From the NCBI GenBank assembly GCA_030248215.1, contig JASANG010000570.1, positions 1-64,000 on the forward strand: DNA of 64,000 bases, written 5' to 3'. The position numbers and the translations under genes are program-made. Position 1 is the stretch's first letter. Every line of letters begins with the position of its first letter. The DNA is from Enoplolaimus lenunculus (Eukaryota > Nematoda > Enoplea > Enoplida > Thoracostomopsidae). This document shows positions 37,870-49,390 of this stretch, one piece after another. The notes beneath the pieces are model-generated. The model made no database searches. It saw only the letters and a program-made list of their open reading frames with translations, and was not told the DNA's origin.

Positions 37870-38880
37870 CACGCTAAATAAATTGTCTTGATTTCAAGAC
37901 TTCAAATTGTTAAATTTTACATAAATATTGGTTTAGAATTTGCCACGCTTAAATGCCTTATTTAAGGCTTTGTTTTATGAACAATTCAGAATTATATTTC
38001 TGAAATATAAACACAGTGATTTGCCATGCAAGCCAACTTCTAAAGTGGGGGCTAATGCGGGGTTCACGTTATAACCGGGGCAGTCGGGACACGGTTTATC
38101 CCATGTTGATTCGACGTCAACGTTAAAATTCGGGCTCTTATATCGGGTCAACAGACAAAACTCGAATGTCATATGACATTAGCTTACAAACCACCGCTCT
38201 CAAATGATCACTGTGTACAAGGGACGCTATGTCACGTGATACTGTGGGACATTTATGCGAATATCATATGATATTTCAAAATTTCAACGAATATCATATG
38301 ATATTCAGCGGGTCAGTGTAACCTTTGGGTACTAATAAATGCATAAAAAGTTGGACGGCAGAGGCACAAACGTGCTTTAAATACCAAATACATGCCTGCA
38401 AATCGTTTCCGACACAAAATCGCTTAAAACCACAGTTTGATAATTCAAAAATTCAAATTTCAAATTCTAGTATCATATGATATTCAACAGGACAATTTGG
38501 GTATATTACCTCAACTATGCAGACATTTGAAAATATATCATATGATATTCGTAGACAATACCTCGAATATCATATGATATTGAAGGACAAAATGTGACCT
38601 ACACATGATATTAGCAGACAAATACGAATTTTTGAATACGATATGGGGTCTACAAGCAGACAAAATGTGACCCAATAGTCTAATAGGGACAAAACGTGTC
38701 CCAAGCTGCCCCGGTTATAACGTAAACCCGGCATAAAGCTAAACGCAATACAATAGTTTTACAACCTAGATACGTCCAAGACGTAAACTAAGGTTGGTGG
38801 GAGCATGAGAGCTCAACCCGAAATGTGTTTCAAATTTTATTATTTATGTACCGTTTTAAGAATAGGGAGCAAATTTTGCA
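37870..38880 (-). repeat. family F repeat, copy 3, interrupted by a TAA-flanked element
   Basis: 37870-38055 and 38734-38880 are the two halves of one reversed F copy (right half: ACAACCTAGATACGTCCAAG, GGTTGGTGGGAGC, GAGCTCAACCCGAAATGTG). They join exactly at the TAA duplicated by the inserted element. Confidence 0.65.
38056..38733. repeat. TAA-flanked inverted-repeat element carrying perfect AT palindromes
   Basis: Flanked by TAA on both sides (38053-38055, 38734-38736). Inverted ends of about 40 bp start TGCGGGGTTCACGTTATAAC on the left and, inverted, TGCCGGGTTTACGTTATAAC on the right. TAA duplication suggests the PIF/Harbinger group. Inside are palindromes centred on CATATG at about 38165-38180, 38260-38275, 38290-38305, 38471-38482, 38536-38547 and 38566-38581, mostly AATATCATATGATATT. 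No coding frame. Confidence 0.8.
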
Positions 38881-39825
38881 TACATAAATATCAGAAAATT
38901 AATTATTGAATAAAAGACAACTATTTCTTGAAAGAAATAAACTTGTGTTTTTATAAATTGGCACTACCAGCTACTTGAATAAGAAGACCTTTCACATGTT
39001 TTAACTATATAAGAAACTATAATGACGCTTTAATGTATTGAAAATTTAAAAAAGTTAAAGTCTTGAAATTTCAAATCAATTTATTTTGTGTATATCTACC
39101 GGGTTAAGCGGACAGTAAAAATGGAAACAATTAGTGATAGAGGTATATAACGGAAAGGCAAACGGAAGGCTGATGTTGAAATATTAAACTTTCTGATGCC
39201 TTATTTTTGTCCAATACAATAAAGTATGCAAATTAGCGCCTTGTAAAATTTTGAAGAACAATAGCGCATACATTCAAAAGTTCCTAAAATTTCGAATGTG
39301 TTTCGTCACTGTTGGTTTAAATAGGACGGTTACCGCATATCTGTTACCAAAACTGTAAGATTTATCACCGAAAAGCTTGTGAAATTAACATAACCGAAGT
39401 CATTGCATAAAGCATAAACCTAAGCCTTGAACATAAAGTAACCAAATCTAATCGCATCAGTTCTACGAATCGTTTACAAATTTAATATTTATTAGCAAAT
39501 TATTAATTTTAATAATAACCTAAACTGCTTTAAGTACTAATGGGATTGCTCTAAATGGATGTAAGTGGATAAATGAATTACATACCTAGGTGCTATATTG
39601 AAAAGTTTTCGTATTGGTGTATCATTTTAAAGTTATAAGCATATATGAGTAGTAAAGTCATTGTTTTCGGTTGCGTACATGCCGACGTCCAGCATACAAT
39701 ACATATACGCTTACAGTGTGACTTAGGGTACTTGACAGGCCATGCTAACAATTTTCGGTTCCGGTAAACTTATTTTTGATTCGAACTTAAATCACACAGA
39801 CCTTGTCAGTGGTTTTTCTTCTAAT
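38881..39825. other. intergenic, no gene recognised
   Basis: AT-rich DNA without a recognisable frame, RNA gene or named repeat. Confidence 0.45.
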
Positions 39826-40020
39826 TTTCTGCGACACATATGGCCATTCCGGGAATCGAACCTAGGAATTTTCGCTCGCAAGCCAAGCGCGCTATGCATC
39901 ACACTGTGCGGCCGATATCATATTGTTCTGTATTACCATATGCGCACGTGTTTGCATGTGTCTTACATTGTGTGTGCATGTGTCTTACATTACATAACAC
40001 ATGTTACACCACATATACCA
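39826..40020 (-). repeat. tRNA-derived SINE, copy 1
   Basis: On the minus strand 39842-39913 is tRNA-like: GGCC ends that pair, an A-box-like region, and B-box GGTTCGATTCCC (39851-39862). Flanking sequence (GACACATATGGCC; CCGATATCATATTGTTCTGT; CACCACATATACC) is shared with copy 2. Confidence 0.7.
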
Positions 40021-40193
40021 ACATTTTCCCTACTTTAGGCGGTCGTCCCGGAGCACGAATCCAAAGTTCTCCGAATCCATGAGCCTACTATTTACAGCGC
40101 CAATCTTCGTGTGACCTTCATGCCAGAACTGCCCGGTCGAGAAGAGCCCTTTCCTCGAAGTACTGTGGCTATACATGATTTTTCCACTTAACT

Positions 40194-40373
40194 TCTCCGA
40201 TACATATGGCCACGACGGGAATCGAACTTCAGACCTGTCGCTCGCGAGTTAAGCGCGCTACCTGCTACATCACGCGGCCGATATCGTACTGTTCTGTAGT
40301 ATATGTGCATGTGTATGCATGTGTCGTACATTACATACACTATGCACATATACATGTGTTACCACATATACCG
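40194..40373 (-). repeat. tRNA-derived SINE, copy 2
   Basis: On the minus strand 40208-40279 is tRNA-like: GGCCGCGTGATGTAGCAGG start, AGTTCGATTCCC B-box (40217-40228 region), GGCC end. It shares CCGATATCGTACTGTTCTGT and ACCACATATACC with copy 1, 366 bp away, and ends 225 bp before the MGAT4 start codon. Confidence 0.7.
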
Positions 40374-40597
40374 AGAGACCTTTGGTGATGGTGACAGAAT
40401 TATGTGCAGCTCAGAAAACAAAACTAATATTAAAATTGTATAACCAGCGCAAATGTGGTTTTTATTTATATCAATGTAATAGATTAGCATATGCGAAAAT
40501 ATTGACTTATGTGCGGTTGTTCTTGAGTGTCCCAGAAACTTACTCGCCTTCAAGTTCAACATCTATGGCACAAGCAGTAGTTGAATGATGAACGAAC

Positions 40598-43500
40598 ATG
40601 CGATTTCGCCGCAATGGATGGCCGACTAGCTCAGCTTTGCTTATCATACTAATTCCGTGCCTTACGCTTTTTGTTGTGTTGAAGGTGTTTCAAAACACGA
40701 ACTTGGATGACGCAGAATTTGTACGTGAACACTATGTTCTTTTTGTTGTTTCTAATGATGGTTACGTATGGTTTTTGCTTTAGACATCTCGATATGTCAT
40801 AAAGAATTAGGTCACAATAAATTAGTTTGTTTTTCATACGCACTGGTATGATTTTGCTTTTGCTTCGTGGAAGTAATTATGTTAAATAGGTTGTAATTAG
40901 TGAAATAGGCGTTATCCTCTTTATTTATTATTTTAGTCGTTGACTGGGCGCTTGTCTCTATTGGAAAATCGATTGTCACATCTTCAAATGCTTGACCAGG
41001 AAAAGCGAAAAGCGTTTTTGTATCTGCAGTCGCAAATGAATGCTATGTTTGACGTGGCAGAAAAGGCTAATGTTTCGTACGTTGGTTTTGTATTAATAGT
41101 TTGCTCTTGGCGCAGCTTAGTTGCCAACTTCATCAACAAACGCTTAAGATACGACGTCTTGCACCTGCATTCTGCATATTTACATGTAATGTATAACTAC
41201 TTTAATATCAGCATTTGTGCATACGTATTGTAGTACACAGGTCTGTTTATTTGTTATGGGCTGCTTTTAGGTTTGAGCTGCTCACAGGTAAAACAACATC
41301 TTTTAAAAATCGTTCAACTGTATCGCGGTTGTTATTGTTCAATCTTTCGTCTGGGTCGACTGGTGTTGATGGAGCTTTGTCTGTTCCTGGTGTCGGTGAC
41401 CACCTGCCACACATTTTGCGTACGCCAGATTCTTTAGTTCCCAGTGTACAGATCACAAGAAATCGACATTCAGTTGAACTTGTGATCGGAATACCTACCA
41501 TTAAAAGACCCAAGGTAATATACAGTTTCCTTAAAGGGTTGGAAATGGTTATTTCAGAACGTTGCCTGTAGTCAGAAGTTGTTTTATGGTTAAAAATTAT
41601 GGTTAAAAACAAACACATTTCTGTATACGTTCAGAATTGCTGGAACACATAGGTTTATCCATGTTAAAGTGCCATGGCTTTTAACAGCAATGCACGTCCT
41701 TCCCAATTTTGGAAACTTACGTTTGTAAAATATTTTGTAATGTATCTGTGCATTAATCTTTGCGCGTATTTGTAAGGATGTATAGAAGAAATTGAAGTTA
41801 TTTAAGTGCCTTACTAGTAAGTAGTAGATTTGTATAAAATTCTAAAGTTTTAATAATCCTTCGATGAGCTTGGTTTAGACAGTAAAAAACTCTGCCGAAT
41901 TAATAAGTTTCGTTTGGGTTCGCTCATATTTGTAGTCACGGCCATGATTATACAACCAAGTTTTGTCATCCCACGACAGACATGAAAGTAAAGTAAGATT
42001 AATGAAAATTGCGTTTACTGAAATCAACGATAATTGCATACTGCATTTTGTTTAAGGTGTCGTATTTGTTAACAACATTGCGCTCGCTTATTGACAATCT
42101 ATCTCCAGCTGATACGAGTTCCGTGCTAATTGTTGTTTTTATCGGTGAAATGGGGCTCACATCTTACGTCAGTGAAATAGCACAGCTGTTACAATCTGAA
42201 TTTCCGAAAGCAGTTCGTTCCGGTTTGCTGGAAATTTTAGTGCCGTCTGCAGAGTACTATCCGCCTGATCTGGACCGCATTCCGCCAACATTCGACGATC
42301 AACAGGTTTGCTGGTTAATTGTCTATGTATGCTTTTTAACATAGCAAGGAAACGTTGCAGTTTTTGGTTTATCTATACCGCATCACTATATGCGAAAGCT
42401 TAATGGGTGAATCCAGATAGCCACTGCCGAGTACCGATACCTAAATTTTGCCGATCCGGATACCGATGCGGATTCTTATTTTGAAAATATGTCGAGCCGA
42501 TGCCAACATCGATGCCGCTTACAACTTTAATACACCATGTTTTTAAAGACTAGACGGGACATTATATTACATCACCTTGCGAAGACTTCAACCCTAACCA
42601 CCATAAACGATGATAACTTAACAAGAATGGTTCATTTGCCGGCAGGGCGGCAGCAAAACTTCCAATGTACTTTCAGATTTCCTGTTTCTGTTATCTGTAT
42701 GAAGAAATTTTTTGAGGCCATTATTCAGAATCAGATTCTGCAAAAGCGCAATGAGTTTTTGTTCGGATTCGTTGAAATCGTGGGTTTGAGGCCACCCTAG
42801 GTTCCAAACAGTGCAGACTGATATTAGTTGCATGCTTCAATAAAATTAAACATAATCATGTTAGGTTTGTATTATTTGCTAGAAATTGTTATAATTTTGT
42901 TTCTACAAGTGTTTTACGGTTAACTGTGTTTCTAAGTTTATGCTGAAGTATCCTTGTTGCTGCTACTCTAATTCTTTCGTTTTAGGACCGAATGACGTGG
43001 CGAACTAAACAGAATTTAGATTATGCGTATTTGATGATGTATTGTCAGTCACGTGGAACGTTTTATATGCAGCTCGAAGATGATGTGATTACTAAACCTG
43101 ACTATTTGTCCAAAATTCGCGCATTTGTCGCGCGACAATCAAGTGGGAACTCTTGGTTTTTGCTCGAGTTTTCGTCTCTTGGATTTATTGGTAAAATGTT
43201 CAAGACCACTGATCTCCCGCTGGTTGTGGACTTTTTGCTCATGTTTCATCGGTAAGTCGCAATAATTTAATCTGGAGTACAAAACATACAATTTGCATCA
43301 AATGTTCGTGTCTTTCAGTTGGGGAACAATGCGAAAACAATTTATATTAAGTGTATAGTAATTGCAGTTGATTATGCAGTCTCGGTTTTATAAACGCAGC
43401 TTATTCACAATTTATTGCTGCAAAGCAATCGTGATTGGGGTTATAGTCGCAATAACCTCAAGCAGTTCAAATCGTGTTCAACAGCGAATGCGTCTAAGAA

Positions 43501-44934
43501 ACGAGCAATCGCGATTGGTGTCGGCGTGTGACACATGTCTGCGATTGTTCATAGTAATTCTGACCCTGACCGTAGTTTCATTTCGCTTACAAACGGCGGC
43601 GTTGAATGGTAGCATGTATGAAGTTTCATTACAGGTATATAGTACATCTATTCGAAACGTTTTAGCGATAAACCGGTCGACTGGTTGCTAGACCACATTT
43701 TGTACGTCAAACTGTGCCATCCCGAAAAATCGCTCAAAGTTTGTAGCGGCGTCAAAACGAAATATCGTGTGCGACACAAACCGTCTCTATTTCAACACAT
43801 CGGTGTACATTCGTCGCTTCGTGGTAAAACACAGAAACTCAAAGAGCGTGACTTTGGCAAACCAATATTTCATCGTGGTCATACAAATCCAAGCGCAAAG
43901 TTGTCAACGTCACTGAAAGTCTATCAAAAATATACTCTCGAACGAGCGTATTCTGGTATTTCAATATTTTGGGGATTGTTACCTCAGGCTGGAGACTGGA
44001 TTTTGTTCGAATTAACGCCACCTGTGCCATTAGAAGGATTCACTTTTAGAACAGGTACGTGTAATCTATGTTTTCGATCATTTGGCTGAGTCAACGGAGG
44101 GCCCAGACTTATCCCCTTTAACAGCGATCAGTACAGAAATTTTGTCTTAGATTTAGTAATAAAATTGTATCGTCCGGACTTTTTAACCAGTGTTATGTTC
44201 TAAGAAGTAAACATTCCAAACAATAGTGGTATTTAAATCTAGTCTAATCTAAGGTTTTTGTTCACAACAAACCAGTGAAGTTTGCACTTTTTACACGCGG
44301 TAGTTCTGAAAGAATCGGTCGGATTTCATGTCATGTGAGCCTGGAGTTTGAGTTATTAAACTATGTCTATGTAATATTTATCTGCTATAATTGGTCTCAA
44401 GCATGTATATGCTTTGTTGAGATTATGTGCGCTCCGTACACGCTTAGGTTGAGGAAAAGCCATGTATATCTCTAAGTCTAAACCTTAACCTTATTAAATG
44501 TGGAAAAAGTGTTAATGAGCTAATTGTTGCAATTGCGTTGCTCAGGAAATCCGGAACACCCGGACGATCTCTTTCACAACACCAGTGTCGAAATCAAATC
44601 AGACGCCCCGGAAGTTGCCGAGCAGTACAAGCGTTCAGGGTCTGATAATTACTACATAATCGCTTGGTTTTCGCAGTCGGGCAGCGTAGAAGTGTCGAAC
44701 ATTAACACATCTAAGCCGGTGAGCGCTATTCGACTTTTGTGCCACGCCGAAAGTGAAACGTGGGTAATTTTGAACGAAATATGGATTCGTGCACTGTTGC
44801 CCGATGGACTCGAAACCGCCAGTGTGACGACTAACGTAAACAACCAGATCGAAAAATCACAAGGCAGTGGCCCTAAAGGAGCTGAGCTTTTAGATGGATC
44901 GCGTAGGAAACCTAGTATGCTCAGCGGTGGATAA
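40598..44934 (+). CDS. MGAT4: MGAT4-type alpha-1,3-mannosyl-glycoprotein 4-beta-N-acetylglucosaminyltransferase (GT54), 7 exons
   Basis: GnT-IV enzymes add a beta-1,4 GlcNAc branch to the alpha-1,3 mannose arm of N-glycans in the medial Golgi, using UDP-GlcNAc. Exons: 40598-40720, 40937-41076, 41271-41514, 42057-42305, 42986-43251, 43666-44054, 44546-44934; total 1800 nt, 599 residues, all phases agree. Residues 12-31 form a signal-anchor helix after a basic cytoplasmic end (RFRR). Exon 2 encodes a coiled-coil-like stem. The catalytic part starts at IGIPTIKRPK and contains SLIDNL, VVFIGE, WRTKQNLDYAYLMMYC and the metal/nucleotide-binding MQLEDD (Glu283-Asp285), then LEFSSLGFIGKMF and RHKPSLFQHIGVHSSL. 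The last exon (TGNPEHPDDLFHNTSVEI) matches the C-terminal lectin-like domain of mammalian GnT-IV. Human MGAT4A/B are about 535-548 residues; the extra length is at the stem and the C-terminus. Confidence 0.93.
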
Positions 44935-47074
44935 TCAGTGTTTGTTTTCTCAGCTAGAAGTAAGGAAGGATAGGTAGCAGGGTGTAATCGGTTATCGGGT
45001 TTCCGTAAAATGAGTCTCCGTTTCCGTTTCGGTTATAGAAATACCTGAAATTGTAATATTTTTATGTTCATAGTTAACTCTTAATCAATTAAATACGTTT
45101 CGGTTTTCCAGTACCGACATGCAGAAATTTATCGTTTTGTAATAAAATCAGCAATATTAATCCTCAAGCTTTAAAAGTCTGGGCGCTCTCGTTTCTGTTA
45201 TTTTGATCACTATCCCTTTCCGTTATTTTTAATATTCGTTTACATCCTGATAGATAGATATTTCCGAGGAATGAGGGTATAAATTTTTGGTAAGATCCAC
45301 AAGCAAAATTTATACCATTTTCAAGCTACTACAGCGAGCTTTGATTAGGTACCGATGAAAATTGTATAGTTAATTTTAATAACTTGACCAGCTTTTTATC
45401 CGCATGCAACTAGATTCCTCTATAACAATCATTTTATTCCGTCTTGTTAACGGGTGTTCTAATATTTATACCTTGGCATTTAGTTCAATAGAATATGTAA
45501 TACAGCATGGTTTGCATCGTGTAATATTTTTTCTTCTATTGCTATAACAACAACCAATAAATTATTACAATCTAATTGTATGCACGTTAGATTGAATTGA
45601 AAATCTCATATTGAAATTCCTAATACCAATCATACTGTTAAAATCACGGATTTACGCTTTTGTTTGTTTAGCTGGATTGTGATCCTTATGGACTTTTGTT
45701 CAATTATCACAGGTACATGCGTACAAGCTGCATTGTTGTTTACGTTTGAGCTTTTAATGTGTGATTTCGTTGTTTCCGAGTTGGTTATTTAAAATTTTTT
45801 TATTCAAAACCCCCGTACAAAGAGATATTTTGACGATTTAATATTATTATTTTTGATCTCTATGCACGAATAAGATCATTTTTGCATCGAAATCTAACAA
45901 ATTCACATAGTTTTTTTTGACAAATCGGTTAAATACTGCAATCAATTTAAACAATGAAGGGTCGCCTGCTAATTTGTTTGATGACAAATAGTGAAGAAAA
46001 TTCAGTATTATTTTTACTTTCGGTTCCGGTATTTTCTAAATTCGGTTGCTGCATGTTTGTTTAGTATTACTGGCAATTCCTACAAAAACTTTTTGTATCG
46101 AGAAATATACGTTTTTGTTTATTTTTAATTATGCTACTTTTTTTACACATTTCCTTTGCTGACCCGTTAGCAGTTACGTATGTGTCATCTTGTTTAATTG
46201 GTGTTCAGTATCAAATAATGGTACCTGTAAACTTTGATTGCAAAATATTTTCATGAGCCGTTTTATGTGATGCACTAATATATATTTCTGACTATTGTTT
46301 ACTGTGGTTTTACGGATATGTCATATCTTCAAGCTGCACTGTTGCCGGGACCTGTAGCAAGGATTTTTTCAAATGTACGACGTGTGCAAACATGTGTGCA
46401 TTTTCAAACTGAAATGCGTATTTAGGAATTGACTTGTGCATAACTGCTATTGTTTTTTATTCAGGTGATAAATTAATACATATTTCCTAGGGTCGCATTG
46501 ATTAATCGGCATTGGCAAATCGGGATTATAGACATCGGCACTGAAAAAATTGTCAATAGCTTTTACACTAACTTGATAGTGAGCTGGAACGTTTTCTATA
46601 GTTACCTGGTATATTTATTTCCTGATAACTGATTTTCGGCGGCTTCAGCGTAAGTTACTGTGCATTTCGATGTGCATTTTCAAAAATCTGTGCGCATTTT
46701 CAAGGAAAGGTGTGCAAATGCACCGTAAAATGCACAAAAAAACTATGACCTGTAGTGTTGTTTCTTCATAAATAAGTTGTATTATATTCTCGCCTCGTCT
46801 GCTATTTTAATCGTTTGTTTTCTTGTATTTAGCGTATGCTCTAATTCTAATTCTATCCACAATCAAGGCACAAATGAATTTTAAAACTATTGGAGCTAGA
46901 AATTTAGGATAACTTTAAATGCTACAGAAAAGCTAATCTTTGACCCACGTGCAGTATTTGAAGAAAATATTTGAACAGTAAATCTCAGCCGTAACGATTT
47001 GATTTGTAGTGATTAACATTTTCTGTGTGACATTTTGTGATGTGATCCGGTATTTAATTGCTTAATATGTTGCT
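44935..47074. other. intergenic between MGAT4 and ADO, no gene recognised
   Basis: AT-rich DNA with the likely MGAT4 3' end at its start. Some GTGCATTTTCAAA-type motifs recur near 46340-46740, but no exon or RNA gene is visible. Confidence 0.45.
45141..45146 (+). promoter_or_regulatory. possible polyadenylation signal of MGAT4
   Basis: A canonical AATAAA lies 207 bp past the MGAT4 stop codon, the first such hexamer after it. It is a common hexamer in AT-rich DNA. Confidence 0.4.
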
Positions 47075-47460
47075 TATATATGTCGTAGCCCAACTCGTAA
47101 TTCAGCCCAATTCCGAATTGGGCTAGTCCAATGCGGAATTACGACTTGGGCTAGCCCAAGGCGGAATTATGTCCGATAAATCTGTGAGTTTTTCAATTGG
47201 TTACTTGATAGTCGTAATCCTGCTTGATTCCGCTTTGTTCAGTAAAACAAACTTTTAGGTAGCCAATAGGTGGCGATTACTTAGCCAATCAGAAAAAAGT
47301 ATTCGCATCAACCAATCGTATTTTAGCATTATGGCATTAAGGTAGTATCCAATCACAAGACATACTCTTGTCGCATGAAAAGAATTACGCCGTAGGCTAG
47401 CCCAAGTCGTAGCCCAATTCAAAATTGGGCTAAATTACGACTTGGGCTACGACATATATA
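47075..47460. repeat. family H MITE with GTCGTAGCCCAA ends
   Basis: TATATATGTCGTAGCCCAA on the left and its inverse TTGGGCTACGACATATATA on the right, with two further inverted GCCCAATT..AATTGGGC hairpins inside each end. About 386 bp, no coding capacity. Confidence 0.7.
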
Positions 47461-47968
47461 TCTTAATTATTTATGCTTATTTCTTTGTACCATTGGTAAA
47501 GTAGGACCTGTTTCTTGTAAGAATTGAACAAATAGGCATATTTTGTCATTTCTGGCGTTCAGTTATTGAAACGGGCCTACGTCAACGATAAATACCTCCT
47601 CACTAAGCTTAAGCGTGGCCCTAAGCTAAAACCTAAATCTCCTGGCATCCCAGTCCTTCAGTAGGCAAATCTCTATTAGTCTATAAAATTGACTTGGTCT
47701 ATGAATCATATTTTCAACGAGCTGACTTGCACTCAATCAGCGCTGAAAATTGAATATTTGATGGTATAACATATATTTAAAGTTCCACTTTCAGCCAGAC
47801 TTGTGTTTATTGTGAAATTTTGTAATATTTGGATATTCGCAAAGTTAATTTATTTTGCAACTGTAATTTGTTTCTGCGATTTTTTCCGCGTGCAAAAATG
47901 TCCCATAAGTTTTTAACGGGCCATAGGGGCTTTTACGTAATTTTTAAAAGTATTTAGTAAACATTACT

Positions 47969-48382
47969 GTAGTGATCCGAATAAGAGGGGTTCCCATTTT
48001 GAGTCTTAATCAATAGTCGTCCGTATCCCTAATAAGAGTCCGTAAGCCGATAGAGTCCCTAACCCTTATTAGAGTCGATAAATGTCTATCGTCCCTAATT
48101 GAAGCGCATTAATGACTAGTGGACAAAATAATCTTGAGTTCGAAACTTGAAAGTGCACTTAAGTTTTGAAAGCAACATTCCAAAGTACAACCTTGCATTA
48201 TCGCTCAAGTTTTTATGTAAGGCAAAAAACGTTTAATTCAACGGATAATTGCAGTACCGGATAATATCAGTAACGAAGGGTGGCGGATGGCGAGTTGAAA
48301 ATAAATAACAGTCCAATAACACGGGACAACCCTCTGGATAGGCCAAATAAATATCAGTCCGCCCTCTTATTCGGGTCGCTAC
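47969..48382 (+). repeat. family A MITE, most complete copy
   Basis: Ends CTGTAGTGATCCGAATAAG and inverse CTTATTCGGGTCGCTACAG, preceded by TA. Most other copies end CTACAG-TA, so the target duplication is TA, as in Tc1/mariner. About 414 bp, non-coding. Confidence 0.75.
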
Positions 48383-48853
48383 AGTGGTGTTTTTTTGAAA
48401 ATTTGGGTGAAACCAAGAATAGACAGTTTATTACACAATCATTCAAGTTTTAAGCGTTTAGTTTACGGTTCGCCATATCATGAATTTTTTTACCACGTCC
48501 CGTCGTTCGTATAACCAGCCCTTGTTTATTTATAACGTAAATTTGTTTGCAAAATAAAGTTTGTTTACTGGCTTGTTTCATTTGAAAGCGACACAGTAGT
48601 ACCTTTAAGAACACAAGCGTGTTGAAGCTTAGATGTTAAATCACATTGCTGGTATATGGGAGTTGCGAAATCTATGAGCAATCGAGTTTTACAAGAATGC
48701 AATTTTATTGAACTGCAAAAACTTTGAAGACAATTTTTGAAAATGGCGAAAGTTGCGTTTTACGCTCATAATGAACTGCAGAACATTGTTTGGTGCTCGC
48801 CTTGCGCCGGTAACTATTTCTCACAAAGTAGCTTTGTAGGTTTTATTTTGTTA

Positions 48854-49043
48854 CACTACACGGCCAATGTAAAGACCAGGGGCGGAACAGCATTATAAGC
48901 GTATTCATTAGCCAAAGCCTAAGTGTAAGAAAGCATATACTGAAGCCTAAGCCAAGCAAAAAATTAGTCTAAACCTTTAAGCTAACTGTTTGAGTCCCAC
49001 AGAAAATCGTCCCGCCCCTGATCTTTACATGGACCCACTATAC
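48854..49043. repeat. family B hAT-like MITE
   Basis: Element 48862-49035 with ends GGCCAATGTAAAGACCAGGG and inverse CCCTGATCTTTACATGGACC. Flanks CACTACAC and CACTATAC are an 8-bp duplication with one change. The GGCTTA tract is reversed and worn. Confidence 0.75.
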
Positions 49044-49390
49044 TAGTGGATGTAAAGCAACCAGTCACAATGCCTGATTTTTACAGCCTGAAAAACCTAA
49101 AATTTGTTGCTGTGCTATGATCGAATGTAAACATTCAGCAAAGCCAGCAAGCCTATGCGGTCTTATATTTAGGTTAAATTCAATTTGAACTGATATTGTC
49201 CACATACTTACTTAGATTTTTAAAAAAGCATACGTTTTCAAGTTCCGCGTTTTTTACGTTGTTTACAAATTAATCTGTTTAAATAACAATTGCATTTGTT
49301 ATACGAATTTTGGTTTGTATACCTGGTAACAGCAGACAACGCGTTTTTAAATCTGAATTATGTTAATATTTAGTTCAACGTATCGCTTAT

